Source: Azolla caroliniana | Taxonomy: Eukaryota; Polypodiophyta | Direction: 5' to 3' | Assembly: GCA_043228905.1 (NCBI GenBank) | Contig: JBHGNT010000007.1 | Coordinates: 17,980,001 to 18,044,000, forward strand | Length of the DNA: 64,000 nucleotides | In this document: in pieces, positions 36,801 through 47,871 of the stretch | Numbering within the stretch: the first letter of the stretch is position 1 | How the letters are laid out: every line of letters begins with the position of its first letter | Program-made: the position numbers and the translations under genes | Notes under the pieces: generated by a model | What the model was told of the DNA's origin: nothing | What the model saw: the letters and a program-made list of their open reading frames with translations, nothing else | The model's database searches: none

Positions 36801-37384
36801 ATTTATCCTTGGAGCTTAGTCTTGCTAATGAACGATACAAGAAGCAGGCTGATCGCCATCGATCTTCCACTCCACACTTTGTCGTTGGAGACATGGTCTG
36901 GTTGTTACGTCGACACATCTCTACTACTCGTCCATGTGCGAAACTTGATTACAAGAAGTTAGGACCATTCCGTATCATCGAGTGCATCAATCCCGTCGCC
37001 TTCCGGCTCGCCCTTCCATCCCACTTCCGGATTCACGATGTTTTTCATGTCTCCCTCCTCGAACCCCATTATGCTTCACAACTCCCAGGACGTCAAGCCC
37101 CACCACCACCACCTGTGCAATTGACGACAGGGGAGGAATACGTGGTCGACCAAATCCTTGACTCGCGTTGGCACCGTCGACACTTGCAATACCTCGTCCT
37201 ATGGAGGGGTTACCCCATGTCTGAGGCCACATGGGAACCATCGGCAAATTTACAAAATGCCCCAGAGGTCGTCCAAGATTTTCATCACCGATATCCCCAC
37301 AAACCAGCGGCTGATTTGGGAAGGCGACGGCGTAAGAGGGGGGATAATGTCAAGATTCGAACTCTTGACACGACCATGTTATAA
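33791..37384 (+). pseudogene. Gypsy E pol with chromodomain, one TGA
   Basis: The frame runs to 37384 with one TGA at 35999-36001. Protease is ALLDSGASSCF (about 33.96 kb). Reverse transcriptase includes VDYRGLNKLTVRNRYPLP and YLDDILIF (about 34.96 kb). RNase H (DASDFAIGAILS) follows, then the H2C2 region after the stop, the integrase core (MDLITDLP, ISDRGPQFVS, YHPQTDGQTERVNQ) and a chromodomain (YVVDQILDSRW ... YLVLWRGYP ... TWEP, about 37.14-37.31 kb). Chromodomains direct integration toward particular chromatin. The TGA lies between RNase H and integrase and again fits a CGA-to-TGA change. Otherwise the enzymes look complete. Confidence 0.92.
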
Positions 37385-37700
37385 TCTACTATTATGAGTT
37401 AACCAAGATATCTAGTACTAGTTATGTATGTAATTGTTCCTTATTATTTTGCTAGCATCATGTGCATAGTTGCTCCCTTGTAGTATTTACACTTGGCACA
37501 TGCATGCATACCTACATGCTCTATTGTAGATTCACATGCGTGCAACAAGTATGCATGCCATGTAGTATAAATAGAGGAGTCCACCTTGAAGGAATTCAAG
37601 GTGAACAACACCAGTTATGGAGTCTTTCCTTTAGTACTATCTTCTTTCTTGTCCATTTGGTTATCTTCTTCGTTGTCTCTTGAGTTTATGATCCGTGACA
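37348..37700 (+). repeat. Gypsy E 3' LTR
   Basis: Identical to the 5' LTR except C at 37581 where the 5' copy has T (32647), within an arm of the leader hairpin. It overlaps the last codons of pol and is preceded by a purine tract (AGAGGGGGGATAA). Confidence 0.95.
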
Positions 37701-38372
37701 GCTCATTAGTGACCAAGGTGGGCATTTTATAAACCACTTAATTCACGAGCTCACTACACACTACGCGGTGGTACATATGAAAAGTACACCATACTATCCT
37801 CAGGCAAATGGATTAGCGGAATCTACTAATAAAAATTTGCAAACAATCTTGAAAAAGATCGTCAATGAGAACCACACCGATTGGGATAACAAACTCCAGA
37901 GTGCATTATGGGCGTATCGCACCACATTTAAAACTAGCATTCAATCTACACCCTTTTGGATGGCCTTTGGTTTGGAAGCAGTCATGCCGATCAACTTCCA
38001 AGTTCCGAGTCTCCGAGTTCAGGTTAAGGAAAGGCTACCCGAGGCCCAATCAGAGCAATATCAGCTCGAACAACTCCTCGAACTCGGCGAACATCGAGTG
38101 GCCAACATGGCTCAATTGGAACAACGCCAATGACAACGCAAAGCCTTCGTTGATTGTCACCGGAAAGGTACGGAGAAAACACTTACCATCGGCAAACCGG
38201 TACTGGTCTTTGAAACACGACTCGGTGCTATGCCGGGGAAATTACGATTCCGATGGACAGGCCCCTTCTGGATAATTGATGAGTTTAACGGCACATTCCA
38301 ACTTGGCACACTTGTCGGAGACATCGTCAAAAGCTGGGTAAATGGATTCTGACTCCGACCTTACCATGGAAA
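37701..38372 (+). pseudogene. Gypsy D integrase, C-terminal half
   Basis: The integrase resumes at the target duplication and continues ISDQGGHFINHLIHE, YYPQANGLAESTNKNLQTIL (catalytic Glu region) and the C-terminal domain GKLRFRWTGPFWI. Stops lie at 38131 and 38350 and one frame change is seen. At 38368-38372 (GGAAA) Copia F interrupts; a few more codons reappear at 51700. Confidence 0.85.
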
Positions 38373-39120
38373 TGATAGGAACTACACGCTCCGGTGAATG
38401 ACGCGCGGCCACAACCGAGTCTAAAAATCAAACACAGAAAAAACAGGTAATGTACGCACGACACAAAGGTGAGAGAGGAGTGCACAGGATGTTTAACGTG
38501 GAAAACCCTGAGAGGGGAAAACCACGGAAGTCCACCGACTTCAAACTATCACTATATCACAATGATCACAACAGTGAGTTCACGGAGGCAATAACCTCGT
38601 TCTCACGATCTTCGCCACAGGCGGTGGTTACAACAGAGGCAACGACCTCTTCCTCTCTCTTCCTCTCTCTCCCTCTCTCTGTACACTGTTACGCTCTCAC
38701 TAGTCTTGCACCAACAAGAATGACAACGACACACTCAAAAGTTTTCCCTAAGTCATATTTATACTAATATGACTTCTCCGCTACTTACAAATAGAGCCAC
38801 GATGGACTCTCAGAAACATATTTACGAATATGTCTCTTCATCCGGAGAGCGCTCCTCACCGGGCCTGCATCATCCGGATCTTGTCAGGCACTCGTCATCT
38901 GGTTCTCACCGGGTCTGCACCATCCGGCTCTCCGTAGCCGGGTACTCCTCATCCGGTTCTCACCGGGTCTGCGCCATCCGGCTCTCCGTAGCCGGGTACT
39001 CCTCATCCGGTTCTCACCGGGTCTGCGCTATCCGGCTCTCCGTAGCCAGGTAATCCTCATCCGGTTTCCCATCCACACTGTTCTTCTCCCTTCCCATCCG
39101 GAGGGACCTGTTTCCTAGCA
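38373..39120 (-). repeat. Copia F 3' LTR, 748 bp
   Basis: Begins (minus strand) TGCTAGGAAACAGG and ends TTCCTATCA. It carries three tandem copies of a 54-bp CCGG-rich unit (38909-39070). A 10-bp inverted repeat, AAGTCATATT and AATATGACTT (38750-38775), encloses the TATA core. Confidence 0.9.
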
Positions 39121-39149
39121 AACTCCCCCTTCACTCCGGCATGGGATGT

Positions 39150-42100
39150 CTTACTAGTCCGATTCGCTTCCGGCATGCATCCAACTTGTCGGGTATCAGT
39201 ACTTTGGTCAGCATATTTGACCTGTTCTCGGCCGTGTGGATCTTCGTCAGTGCGAACTCCTGGTCATCTACTCTTTCCCGGATCCAGTGATACCTTCGCT
39301 GAATATGCTTCGTCCGGGAATGGTAGGCTGCATTCTAAGCGAGGTGGATGGTACTTTGACTGTCGCAATAGAGCCGGTATTCATCTTGCCGAATACCGAG
39401 CTCTCCGATGAAGTCCTTCATCCATAATATTTCCTTGCCGGCTTCCACAACTGCCATGTACTCCGCCTCCGTGGTTGACAACGCAACCGTCTTCTGCAGC
39501 CTCGACTGCCACAAGACAGCTCCCCCTGCATATGTCATTACATACCTGGATGTAGACCGGCTGGTATCTACATCATCCGACAAGTCCGAATCAGTAAAAC
39601 CGTCAAGTTGAGGTTTTCCGGAGCTGAATCAGAGACACATATTCGAAGTGCCCTTCAAGTACCGGAGTATCCATTTGACCGTGTTCCAGTGCTCCTTGCC
39701 GGGATTTCTCATGAACCGGCTCACCACTCCGACTGCGTATCCTATATCCGGTCGGGTACACACCATTGCGTACATTAAGCTCCCGACGGTAGAGGCATAT
39801 GGAATCTTCATCATATCCGCCTTCTTTGCTTTCGTCTTCGGGCTTTGCATACCGGATAACCTGCAGTTTGCCGGAACTGTCGATCCGACCGGTTTCGCAT
39901 CTGACATGTTGAACCGGTGAAGCACCTTTGTCACGTACTTCTCTTGTGACAGCCACAAATGCTTCACTGACCGGTTCCGGATAATATGCATCCCCAACAT
40001 CTGTCTTGCCGGACCCAAGTCTTTCATTGAGAAGGTCTGGTTGAGAGCCTTCTTCAGCATCCGGATTCTGGCTTGGTCTCGTCCGATGATCAACATGTCG
40101 TCCACGTATAGAAGGAGTATCAGGAAGTCACCTCCTTCGAACTTCTTCACAAACACGCAGTGATCGACCTGCGTCTTGTGGTACCCTTGATCAGTCATGA
40201 AGGAGTCGAACTTCCGGTACCATTGTCGGGGAGCCTGCTTCAATCCGTACAGGCTCTTCTTCAAACGGCAAACCAAGTGCTCCTTCCCTTTCTCCACGAA
40301 TCCTTCCGGTTGCTGCATGTAGATTTCCTCTTCGAGGTCACCGTGAAGAAATGTTGTCTTCACGTCCAACTGCTCTACCTCGAGGTCCATGCTTGTCGCT
40401 ATACTCAGCACCGTCCGGATGGAGGTCATCTTTACTACCGGGGCAAATATCTCGTCGAAGTCCACACCCTTCTTCTGATGGAACCCCTTCACCACGATCC
40501 TGGCCTTGTATCTCGGGGGTTTGCCGGCATCTCCCGGTTTCAACTTGTACACCCACTTATTTCGGAGTGCCCGCTTTCCTTTCGGCAACTCCACCAATTC
40601 GTACGTATGGTTCTCATGCAGGGAATTCATCTCATCCTGCATTGCACTTAACCATTTGCGGCTGTGGGTGTCATCCTTCGCTTCTTCGAAGCTTTCTGGC
40701 TCCCCCTCATCGGTTAGCAGCACATGCTCTGCATCCGGAAATCTCCGGGGGGGCCTTCTCTCTCTAAGAGGATATCTCCGTCTTTGGGCTTCGGTGACCG
40801 GATCCTCCATTTGCTCTTCATCCGAATCTGATTCGGTGTCTTGGCCGGTTCCGGTTTCAGCTTCCTCTACTTCTTCTTCTGCTGGTTCGGTATCCTCACT
40901 GTAACTGGCTGGTTCCTCGAGTGCTAACCGGTCTGTTGCCGGTTGGGTCTGTTCATCATAGAATCGATCCTTACCGGTCGACTCGGAGTTCATTATCTTC
41001 TTCTCCGGCTCCCAATCGGCGAGCGTGTTGTTCTCCATGAAGATAATATCTCGACTCCGAAATACCTTCTTGTCGACCGGGTTCCACACTCGGTAGCCGA
41101 ACTCATCGTCGCCGTAACCGAGGAATATGCATGGCCAGGTCTTTGGATCTACCTTTCCTCTCCGGTCCTTAGCTACATGCACGTACGCGAGACACCCGAA
41201 TACCTTTAGATGCCGGTAGGACACTTCCTTACCGGTCCAGACTCTCTGTGGCATGTCTCCGTCGAAGGGTACTGAGGGTGATCTGTTTATCACATATGTT
41301 GCCGTCGACAGTGCCTCAGCCCAAAACTTCTTGGGTAGTTTTGCATGCGCCAGCATACTCCGGACCCTCTCCATTATGGTCTGGTTCATCCTCTCGGCCA
41401 ACCCGTTTAGTTCCAGCGTCTTCAGCACGGTAAATTCGAGCCGGATTCCCTTCGAGCGACAGTACTCCTCGAACTGCCCCCGGTATTCACCTCCGTTATC
41501 TGCTCGAACCGCCTTCAACTTCCGGCCGGTTTATCTTTCCACTCTCGTGTGGAGCTCTTTGAAGACGGATAGCACCTGATCCTTTGTCTTCAATGGTGTG
41601 GCCCACAACTTTCGGCTGTGGTCATCTATGAACGTCACGAAGTACTGCGCTCCGGCATGTGTGTCCACTTGACACACATCCGTATGCACCAACTCTAGTG
41701 GCGCATTACGTCTCATCGGTGGCCTTGATCGGAAGGAGGTCAAGTTTTGTTTACCGGCCAGACAATTAGTGCACTTCTCCAAGTGCACATTCTTCACTGG
41801 AATGAGGTTGTCGTTAGCAAGCCTCTTCATCCCCTTCTCGCTCATGTGACACAACCTCTTGTGCCACAACTCACTGGCAGTGTCGGATGCCACGTTCACT
41901 TCCTCTGGACATAACCGAGCATTCATCAGGTACAACGTGTTTACCTTCCGGGCCCGAGCCACAATCAGGCTCCCTTTGCTGAACTTCATGACACCGTTCC
42001 GGATGCTACCTGTGTAGCCTTCATCATCTAGCCGACCGGCTGATATCAGGTTCAGTCGAACCTCCGGAACGTGTCGGACATCCTTCAGCAACAACTTGCA

Positions 42101-43171
42101 TCCGGTTGGTGTCGACAACCACACGTCTCCTATGCTGACAATTCGGCATGTACCTTCATTCCCTATCCGGACACAGCCGTGATCACCGACTGAGTAGGAT
42201 GAGAAGCATTTCCGGTCCGGGGTAAGGTGGAACGACGCTCCGGAGTCTACCACCCAGGTCATCTCGTCGCCGGCAAGGTTTATCTCACTCTCCTCGGTGA
42301 TGAGCATCAACTCTTTTTCACTTGCCATGATTGCCGTCGTTCCCTTCCGGTCCAGCCCCCTCCGGTCTTTACCGTTCCGGTCCGGGGTCCGCTTCGAATC
42401 GGTACCGTCGGTTTCCTTGTCTTTTCGGAAATGCCGACAATTCTTCTAGAAGTGTCCCGGCTTACCGCAATGGAAACAAGTAGGCCTCCCCCTTGACTTT
42501 GACTGTGTCCCCGACTTTTCCCGGTTCTAGGGACTACGGTTTCTGTGTCTTCCGCGTTCCGATTCGGTAAGGAGCGCTTTGGAGTCGGAGCTCGTATCCG
42601 TATCTTTCCGACGCGCCTCCTCATCTAGCAAGCTCGACTTCACTCTTGCTAGGGATAACCGTTTCCCTTCCGACCTGGCGTTGCCCAAAGTGACAACCAA
42701 CGTCTCCCAGCTATCCGGGAGGGAACCGAGTAGGAGTAGCGCTAATACCTCATCGGCGAGGGGTACTTCCAATGATGTTGCCTGGTGTATCAGCCCCTGG
42801 AAGGCATTCATGTGCTCCACCATGCTGGAGCCATCTTGGTACCGGAGTCTTACTAGCTTCCGGAATACCGAAACTTGGTTAACAACATTTTTGTTCTGAA
42901 ACATAATGCCGATCTTCTCCCAGAGCTCATGAGCCTTGCTCTCTTCATTGAAGTTGTTGTATAGGCTCATGTCGATGAAGCACCGTATGTACGCTGTTGT
43001 CTTCATGTGCATCACCTCCCATATTGTGGCGTCGATCTTGTCCGGTCTCTTGTCCCCGAATTGAACCGGTAACCAAAGATCTTTAACCACGAGCATGTCC
43101 CTCATCGTCGACTTCCAAACTGAATAGTTGGAGCCGATGAGCTTGAACATGCCGCCCAACGATTCGTCCAT
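39150..43171 (-). pseudogene. Copia F gag-pol polyprotein, broken
   Basis: Gag begins at 43171 (MDESLGGMFKLIGSNYSVW). A TAG at 42527 precedes the zinc knuckle CFHCGKPGHF. Protease VDSGASFHLTPDRKC and pre-integrase/integrase lie at 42328-41531, where a stop cuts the frame. The rest of integrase and reverse transcriptase (LDVKTTFLHGDLEEEIYM, YVDDMLIIG) run 41518-39629. RNase H continues after a frame change at 39583-39335 and decays to about 39.15 kb. The polyprotein would form particles and carry out reverse transcription and integration. It is closely similar to the polyprotein of Copia I. Apart from two or three stops and one shift it is well preserved. Confidence 0.9.
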
Positions 43172-43201
43172 TTTCTATGTCGTTTCGCTCTGATACCACT
43201 T

Positions 43202-43328
43202 TGATAGGAACTACACGCTTCGGTGAATGACGCTCGGCTACAACCGAGTCTAAAAATCAAACACAGAAAAAATAGGTAATGTACGCACGACACAAAGGTG
43301 AGAGAGGAGTGCACAGGATATTTAACGT
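43202..43328 (-). repeat. Copia F 5' LTR, first segment
   Basis: The primer-proximal 127 bp of the 5' LTR, interrupted by Gypsy G after TTTAACGT. The remainder is at 51105-51699. Confidence 0.9.
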
Positions 43329-44314
43329 TGTCGTGAAGATCTGTCACTACGCGCGGATCGTGAGGCGGAACCGCCGGGGTTCTGAACCAGAAGGATTTAG
43401 AGTCGATACAATCTTTGGCGAGAAAGTACTTAAGATAGATTGGGAAAGAGAGAAGTTAAGATTACACGATCAATTTGATAACGAATTTCTTCCTCTTAAT
43501 TTTCATAAAAAAAACCGTGTTTTTTCTCCTCCCCCTTCCTTCTTTTATAGATGCTCTCATGCATATGATGCATGTGAGGGTACAAGACATGCATAAATTG
43601 CATGTTTGCCATTTGGCGCTTAAGTATTACATGTGGTGCATGATAACCATGTCACTCATTTTAGCTCTCATGTATGAGAATTTACATGTAAAAGTACAAT
43701 GATAGAAATATAATTTCAACTAAATAGCATGGCTTAATGGTAAGCCAATTGACTCGTAACTTGGAGGTGCAAGGTTTGAATCCATACTTGCCCTCCTTGT
43801 ATATGTAAATATGTAAATATATTTATATATTTATTTATCTAGTAGCCGGACGCCCGTTCGCCGGATGCCGTTGGTTACCGGTGCCTCGCCGGATACCGCC
43901 GCCGGATTGCCGTCGGATCACCGGCTCCATCGCCGGTCCGGTTTTGGTTGGCCAAAACCCTTTATGAGTAGCTAGCCACCTCCACTCTTAGTTCAAGTTA
44001 CCTTGAACTCTCTATGCTCCACACATAGACACAAAGATAATATCTTTTGCTCCACCTTATATATGATGAGAGCCATATTTGCGTGCCTATGTGGGATATC
44101 TCACAATTTTCTCTTTTCTTTTCACAAACTTTATACCCTCATATCTTGACATTTAGTTGTCCATTTCTCGTGTAATAAAGTGCATTCGAAACCTCCATCA
44201 TTTTGTACTTAGATATTAAAAATGTTATCTTTACAATTATTGTATTACGTGATTCATACTCGATTTCGTACGTTTTATGGGATTTTCACACTATTGCCGA
44301 AAATCTTCACGACA
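43329..44314 (-). repeat. Gypsy G 3' LTR
   Basis: Includes the tRNA-like block at 43727-43801 and a CCGG-rich tract at about 43.84-43.94 kb. It is bordered inside by a pyrimidine tract CCACCCCCACC (a polypurine tract on the coding strand). Confidence 0.92.
43727..43801 (+). other. tRNA-like block in the Gypsy G 3' LTR
   Basis: Contains TGGCTTAATGGTAAGCC, which matches a pol III A box and forms a full D arm, and GGTTTGAATCC, a B box with one change. The acceptor and anticodon stems do not pair, so it is not a functional tRNA gene. The same block is at 50536-50610. Confidence 0.6.
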
Positions 44315-44386
44315 TCCACCCCCACCAAACCGCACGTCCTCCGGTACGTGCCAAGAAGAGAAGAAGTGAGATTTTGGCTATGATGA

Positions 44387-45886
44387 TCAATTAGATTCCT
44401 CCATGTCTTCATTTTCATCCGGCCTATTATGTTCATCGTCGAGGTAATCGAGGTCAGGATCCTTGTCTTGTCTTTTCTTGAAAAGCTTTACTCTTTTTCC
44501 CGCAATGGGTACGACCAACCTTGATCCGTCTAGTTCCGCAAGGTGGTATGTGGCATTATCGTTGGCACTTGTCACCACATACGGCCCGAACCATCTTCTT
44601 GCGAACTTCCTTGTTGTACTATGTTGATTGTCAAGGGTGCTGTCGTAAACCAAAACCCAATCCCCTTCTTCAATCTTCTTGGGACGAAGTCGATGCGTGT
44701 TGTCGAACCGAACTTTGTTCTTTACTCGGGCTTCCTTCATCATCTTTCGCGCTTTTTCTAAATCTTCAGGTCTTCTTTCAAGTTGCCTTATCCGCGCCGC
44801 TAATAACTCTTCTCGGCTCATCTCGTTCTCCCACGGTATCGCTACCCATGAGGCGATCGTCCTTTCGATGGGCATAATCGGCTTTTGTCCATACATAAGC
44901 TCCGTCGGCATATACCCTGTCACCGAGCTATGTGTCGTTCTATCGGCCCACAAGGCATAGGGTAATAGTTGTGGCCAATTCCCGACTCGACCGTTGCATG
45001 CCCGTATGATGGCTTTAACGATAGGTTCATGCCCTCGCTCGATCTTCCCATTTGCTTCCGGATTGTAGGTAGTCGTGAGGGAGAGCTTCACGCCTAGTCT
45101 TTCGAAGAGCTCCGTCGCTTCGTGCGCGTCCAACTCCCCTCGGTCGGCCACTATCTTCCCTACACATCCATATCGGCAAACAACATCTTCAAGTAAAAAT
45201 TTACAAACGGCTGAAGTCGTCTTATTTGTCAAGGCTCGTCCTTCCACTTGATTTGTCAAGTCTTCCCTTGCGAGTGCTAAGTACTTCATTTGTCCCACTC
45301 CCATTGGCATCGAGACCAGATCCACCATCCATTTGAAGTGAATGGTGAGTGGGTATGTCGGCTTTAACTCATCACGATGACGTATATTTGAATATATTTG
45401 GCAAGTTTCACATGTGGACACGAAATGGAGTACATCTTTGTACATGCTTGGCCACCAGTACTTCTCCTTCAATTTTTCGAACGTCGCCCATGTTCCTCTA
45501 TGACTTGCCCAGGCACTCTCGTGGAATTCGGTCATCAGCGTCTCTTGCTCTTCTTTCTTTACCACCACTCGACGTGGTATTCCCGTCCTTCTTTTTGGAT
45601 GTCGCCAAAGGAATCCTCCCTTCAAGAAGTATCGATAAGCTTTCTTTTGGATTCGTAGGGCCTCCTCCTTTGTCAACGAAACATCTGCCGTCAATGTTCT
45701 TAGGAATCTACCGATGAGTAACCACTCTCCTTCGTACTCGTTCTCGTTGAAGGCGTGGAGGGTTTGCATGTCCCGGTCTTCCGCCGACAATCGAGCCATC
45801 TTGAAGAAGTCGAGGGCGACATCTTCATCTTCTGAAACCATGTTACTTTCATTTGAAAATCTTGCCCTTGACAGCATGTCAGCCAT
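44387..45886 (-). pseudogene. Gypsy G integrase region
   Basis: An open frame of 499 codons continues the reverse transcriptase/RNase H frame after one TAG (45915-45917). It has the H2C2 zinc-binding region (FHESAWASHRGTWATFEKL ... CETCQ), the integrase core (WMVDLVSMPMG, VADRGELDAHEA, YNPEANGKIERGHE) and a C-terminal region (KIEEGDWVLVYDSTL, RRWFGPYVV). No chromodomain is seen. It ends in an acidic tail 70 bp before the 3' LTR. Integrase inserts the DNA copy into chromosomes. The domain itself is unbroken. Confidence 0.9.
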
Positions 45887-45916
45887 GGCGTTCTTCTTCC
45901 CTGCAATGTGACGGAT

Positions 45917-47806
45917 CTATGGGTTTAAAGACTTGATGTAGGCGATCCACCTTAGCATAGCAAGATCTGGGGTCGCACATCCGGAGACCATTCCGAGAAT
46001 TGGGAGACAATTTGTCTCTATTATCACTTCTGACCCGATCAGGTAATCTTTGTCCGTCTTCACTGCCGACACAATACCCGAAAGTTCCCGCTTGACTTGG
46101 GCATATCTTTGTTGCCGTTCGCTGAGAACCTTTGCTCCGAACCGGACGGCATATCGCGCATTATCTTCACCTTCTTGATTGATGACCCACCCGATTCCGG
46201 TTGGGCTCGTATCTACAGTCACGTAAATTGGTTTCCCTTCGGCATAGTCGGCCTTCCTTAGTGCCGGAGCTTCAAGAAGCAGTTTCTTTAATCTTCGCAT
46301 CGCCTCTGTGTGCTCGTCTCGCCATTTGAACTTTATTCTTTTCTTTAGTAGTCCATATAACGGTTCGGCGACATGAACGTAGTGAGGAATCCATATATGA
46401 TAAAATGCGCACGCTCCAAGGAACCTTCGAACCTCCGTTTGGTTTTCGCATTCTTCTTTCATGTCTTGGATTGCGTTCACTTTGGATGGCGAGGGCTTCC
46501 GACCATATGCTCCACACAAGTGACCTATCACCAAGATCTCCGGTTGCCCGAATGCGGATTTTTCTCCCGAAAATGTCAAATTCGCATCTTCGAGCCTTTG
46601 AAGCACCTTCTCGCAATATTTCATATGATCCGCAACGAACTTTCTACAACCTTCCTTATCTTTCGATTCATCTTTCTCCTCATCCGAACATCCTTTTATC
46701 GGAATATCATCCAAGAATGGCATCGTGATGTCCAGAATGCAATCCTTCAAGACTTTATTCATGGCATTCACCATATGAGCCACCGAGTTCGTTGCGCCTT
46801 GGGGTAAGGTACACATCCGCACAAGCCCGATCGGAGTCCTCATGGTTGTAATGTCCCGACTGTTGATCGCCAACTGGAATTGGTCATATCCGGAGTAGAG
46901 ATCGCCAATGGAGTAGATGGACCGGCCCGCAAACGCTTCGACAAATTCGTCCACGCTCGGACCGATTCCGGCATTTCGAATTATCACCTTGTTGACGGGT
47001 TGAAGATCTTGGATGAATCGCAATGATCCATTCTTCTTCGGCACCGTGAACCACCTATTGGAATAAGGAGCATTCGACGGTTCTAGAATTCCCATACTCA
47101 CCTTCTCCTTTAAGAGCTCGATCAGCTTCGGAAGGTGTGCTCTCGGAACCGGTATCAGTTTCAAATTCCAAGGCACATGAGGCACCGTGAAGATCACAAT
47201 TGGCTCTATAACCTTTGGGTCGGCGCATCCGATTTCTCGTGGGAAGAATGCGAAAGCCTTCCCATGTCTCTCAAGCATATCGCGAAACATTCGGTCCTCT
47301 TCAGGGAGAAGGAAATTCTCCTTTCCAACTCGTAGCTTCCCCTTCGTCTCTTTGGTGAAGACATGACCTATCTTCTTCGGATCTCTTAAGCTTGGATCGT
47401 TAGCGACTTCCTTCATCTTTTGCCAGCTATCTTCCGGTAGCGGAACCGCAATTGGCTTGATCTTCTTAACCACCGTTTTATATTTCGTGTTGATGTCAGC
47501 TTCCTTCATCGAGATGCCACGACGGTATTCATCGATGATAGCGTACATGTTGACGGAGTTAACCGAAATCACGCGTTGGTTGTGAAGATAGCTCAAGTCC
47601 ACGATGTCCTCGATTTCGCCGATGGTGTCGTTAAATGAGGCTTCTTCCATAATATGAGTCACGAACTCTCCTTCTTCTATTATATTCTCTTCTTTCAGCA
47701 TCTTCTCGAATTCTTGTATCCGGCGCTTGTGCTTCTTGTCGGGTAGTACTAGTTTACATGCGCCACTAGGTGTGACACATGTTGCTTCTCCTTGCAATCC
47801 ACGCAC
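45917..47806 (-). pseudogene. Gypsy G reverse transcriptase and RNase H
   Basis: The frame is open upstream of the Met at 47806, back to 47899, in the -1 frame relative to gag. After an N-terminal linker come reverse transcriptase motifs: NRWFTVPKKNGSLRFIQDLQ, SGYDQFQLAI and the catalytic FLDDIPIKG (about 46.7 kb), where most gypsy elements have YLDD. RNase H motifs follow (VTVDTSPTGIGWVI, ELSGIVSAVK). The frame ends at TAG 45917 within IKSLNP-stop-IRHIAGK, a single nonsense codon, then goes on into integrase. Confidence 0.9.
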
Positions 47807-47871
47807 TCTTCTTTCTTGTGGGGTCTTGTGATTGCTCGGACTATTTGTGCCCCATGCTTCAATAGTCCGCT

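Larger units (their letters stand above)
32414..37700 (+). mobile_element. Gypsy E, young chromovirus, 5,287 bp
   Basis: Two 353-bp LTRs (32414-32766 and 37348-37700) differ at a single base. They are flanked by target duplication GCTCA (32409-32413 and 37701-37705) inside the integrase of Gypsy D. The order gag, protease, reverse transcriptase, RNase H, integrase, chromodomain defines a Ty3/gypsy chromovirus. Its small size and short gag resemble the Reina clade (inference). Near-identical LTRs mean it is the most recent insertion in the window. Only two nonsense codons damage it. Confidence 0.95.

Noticed and set aside
40160-40904. Plus-strand frames of 130-160 codons over Copia F
   Set aside because: Antisense to the clear reverse transcriptase and integrase coding strand; no conserved motifs.
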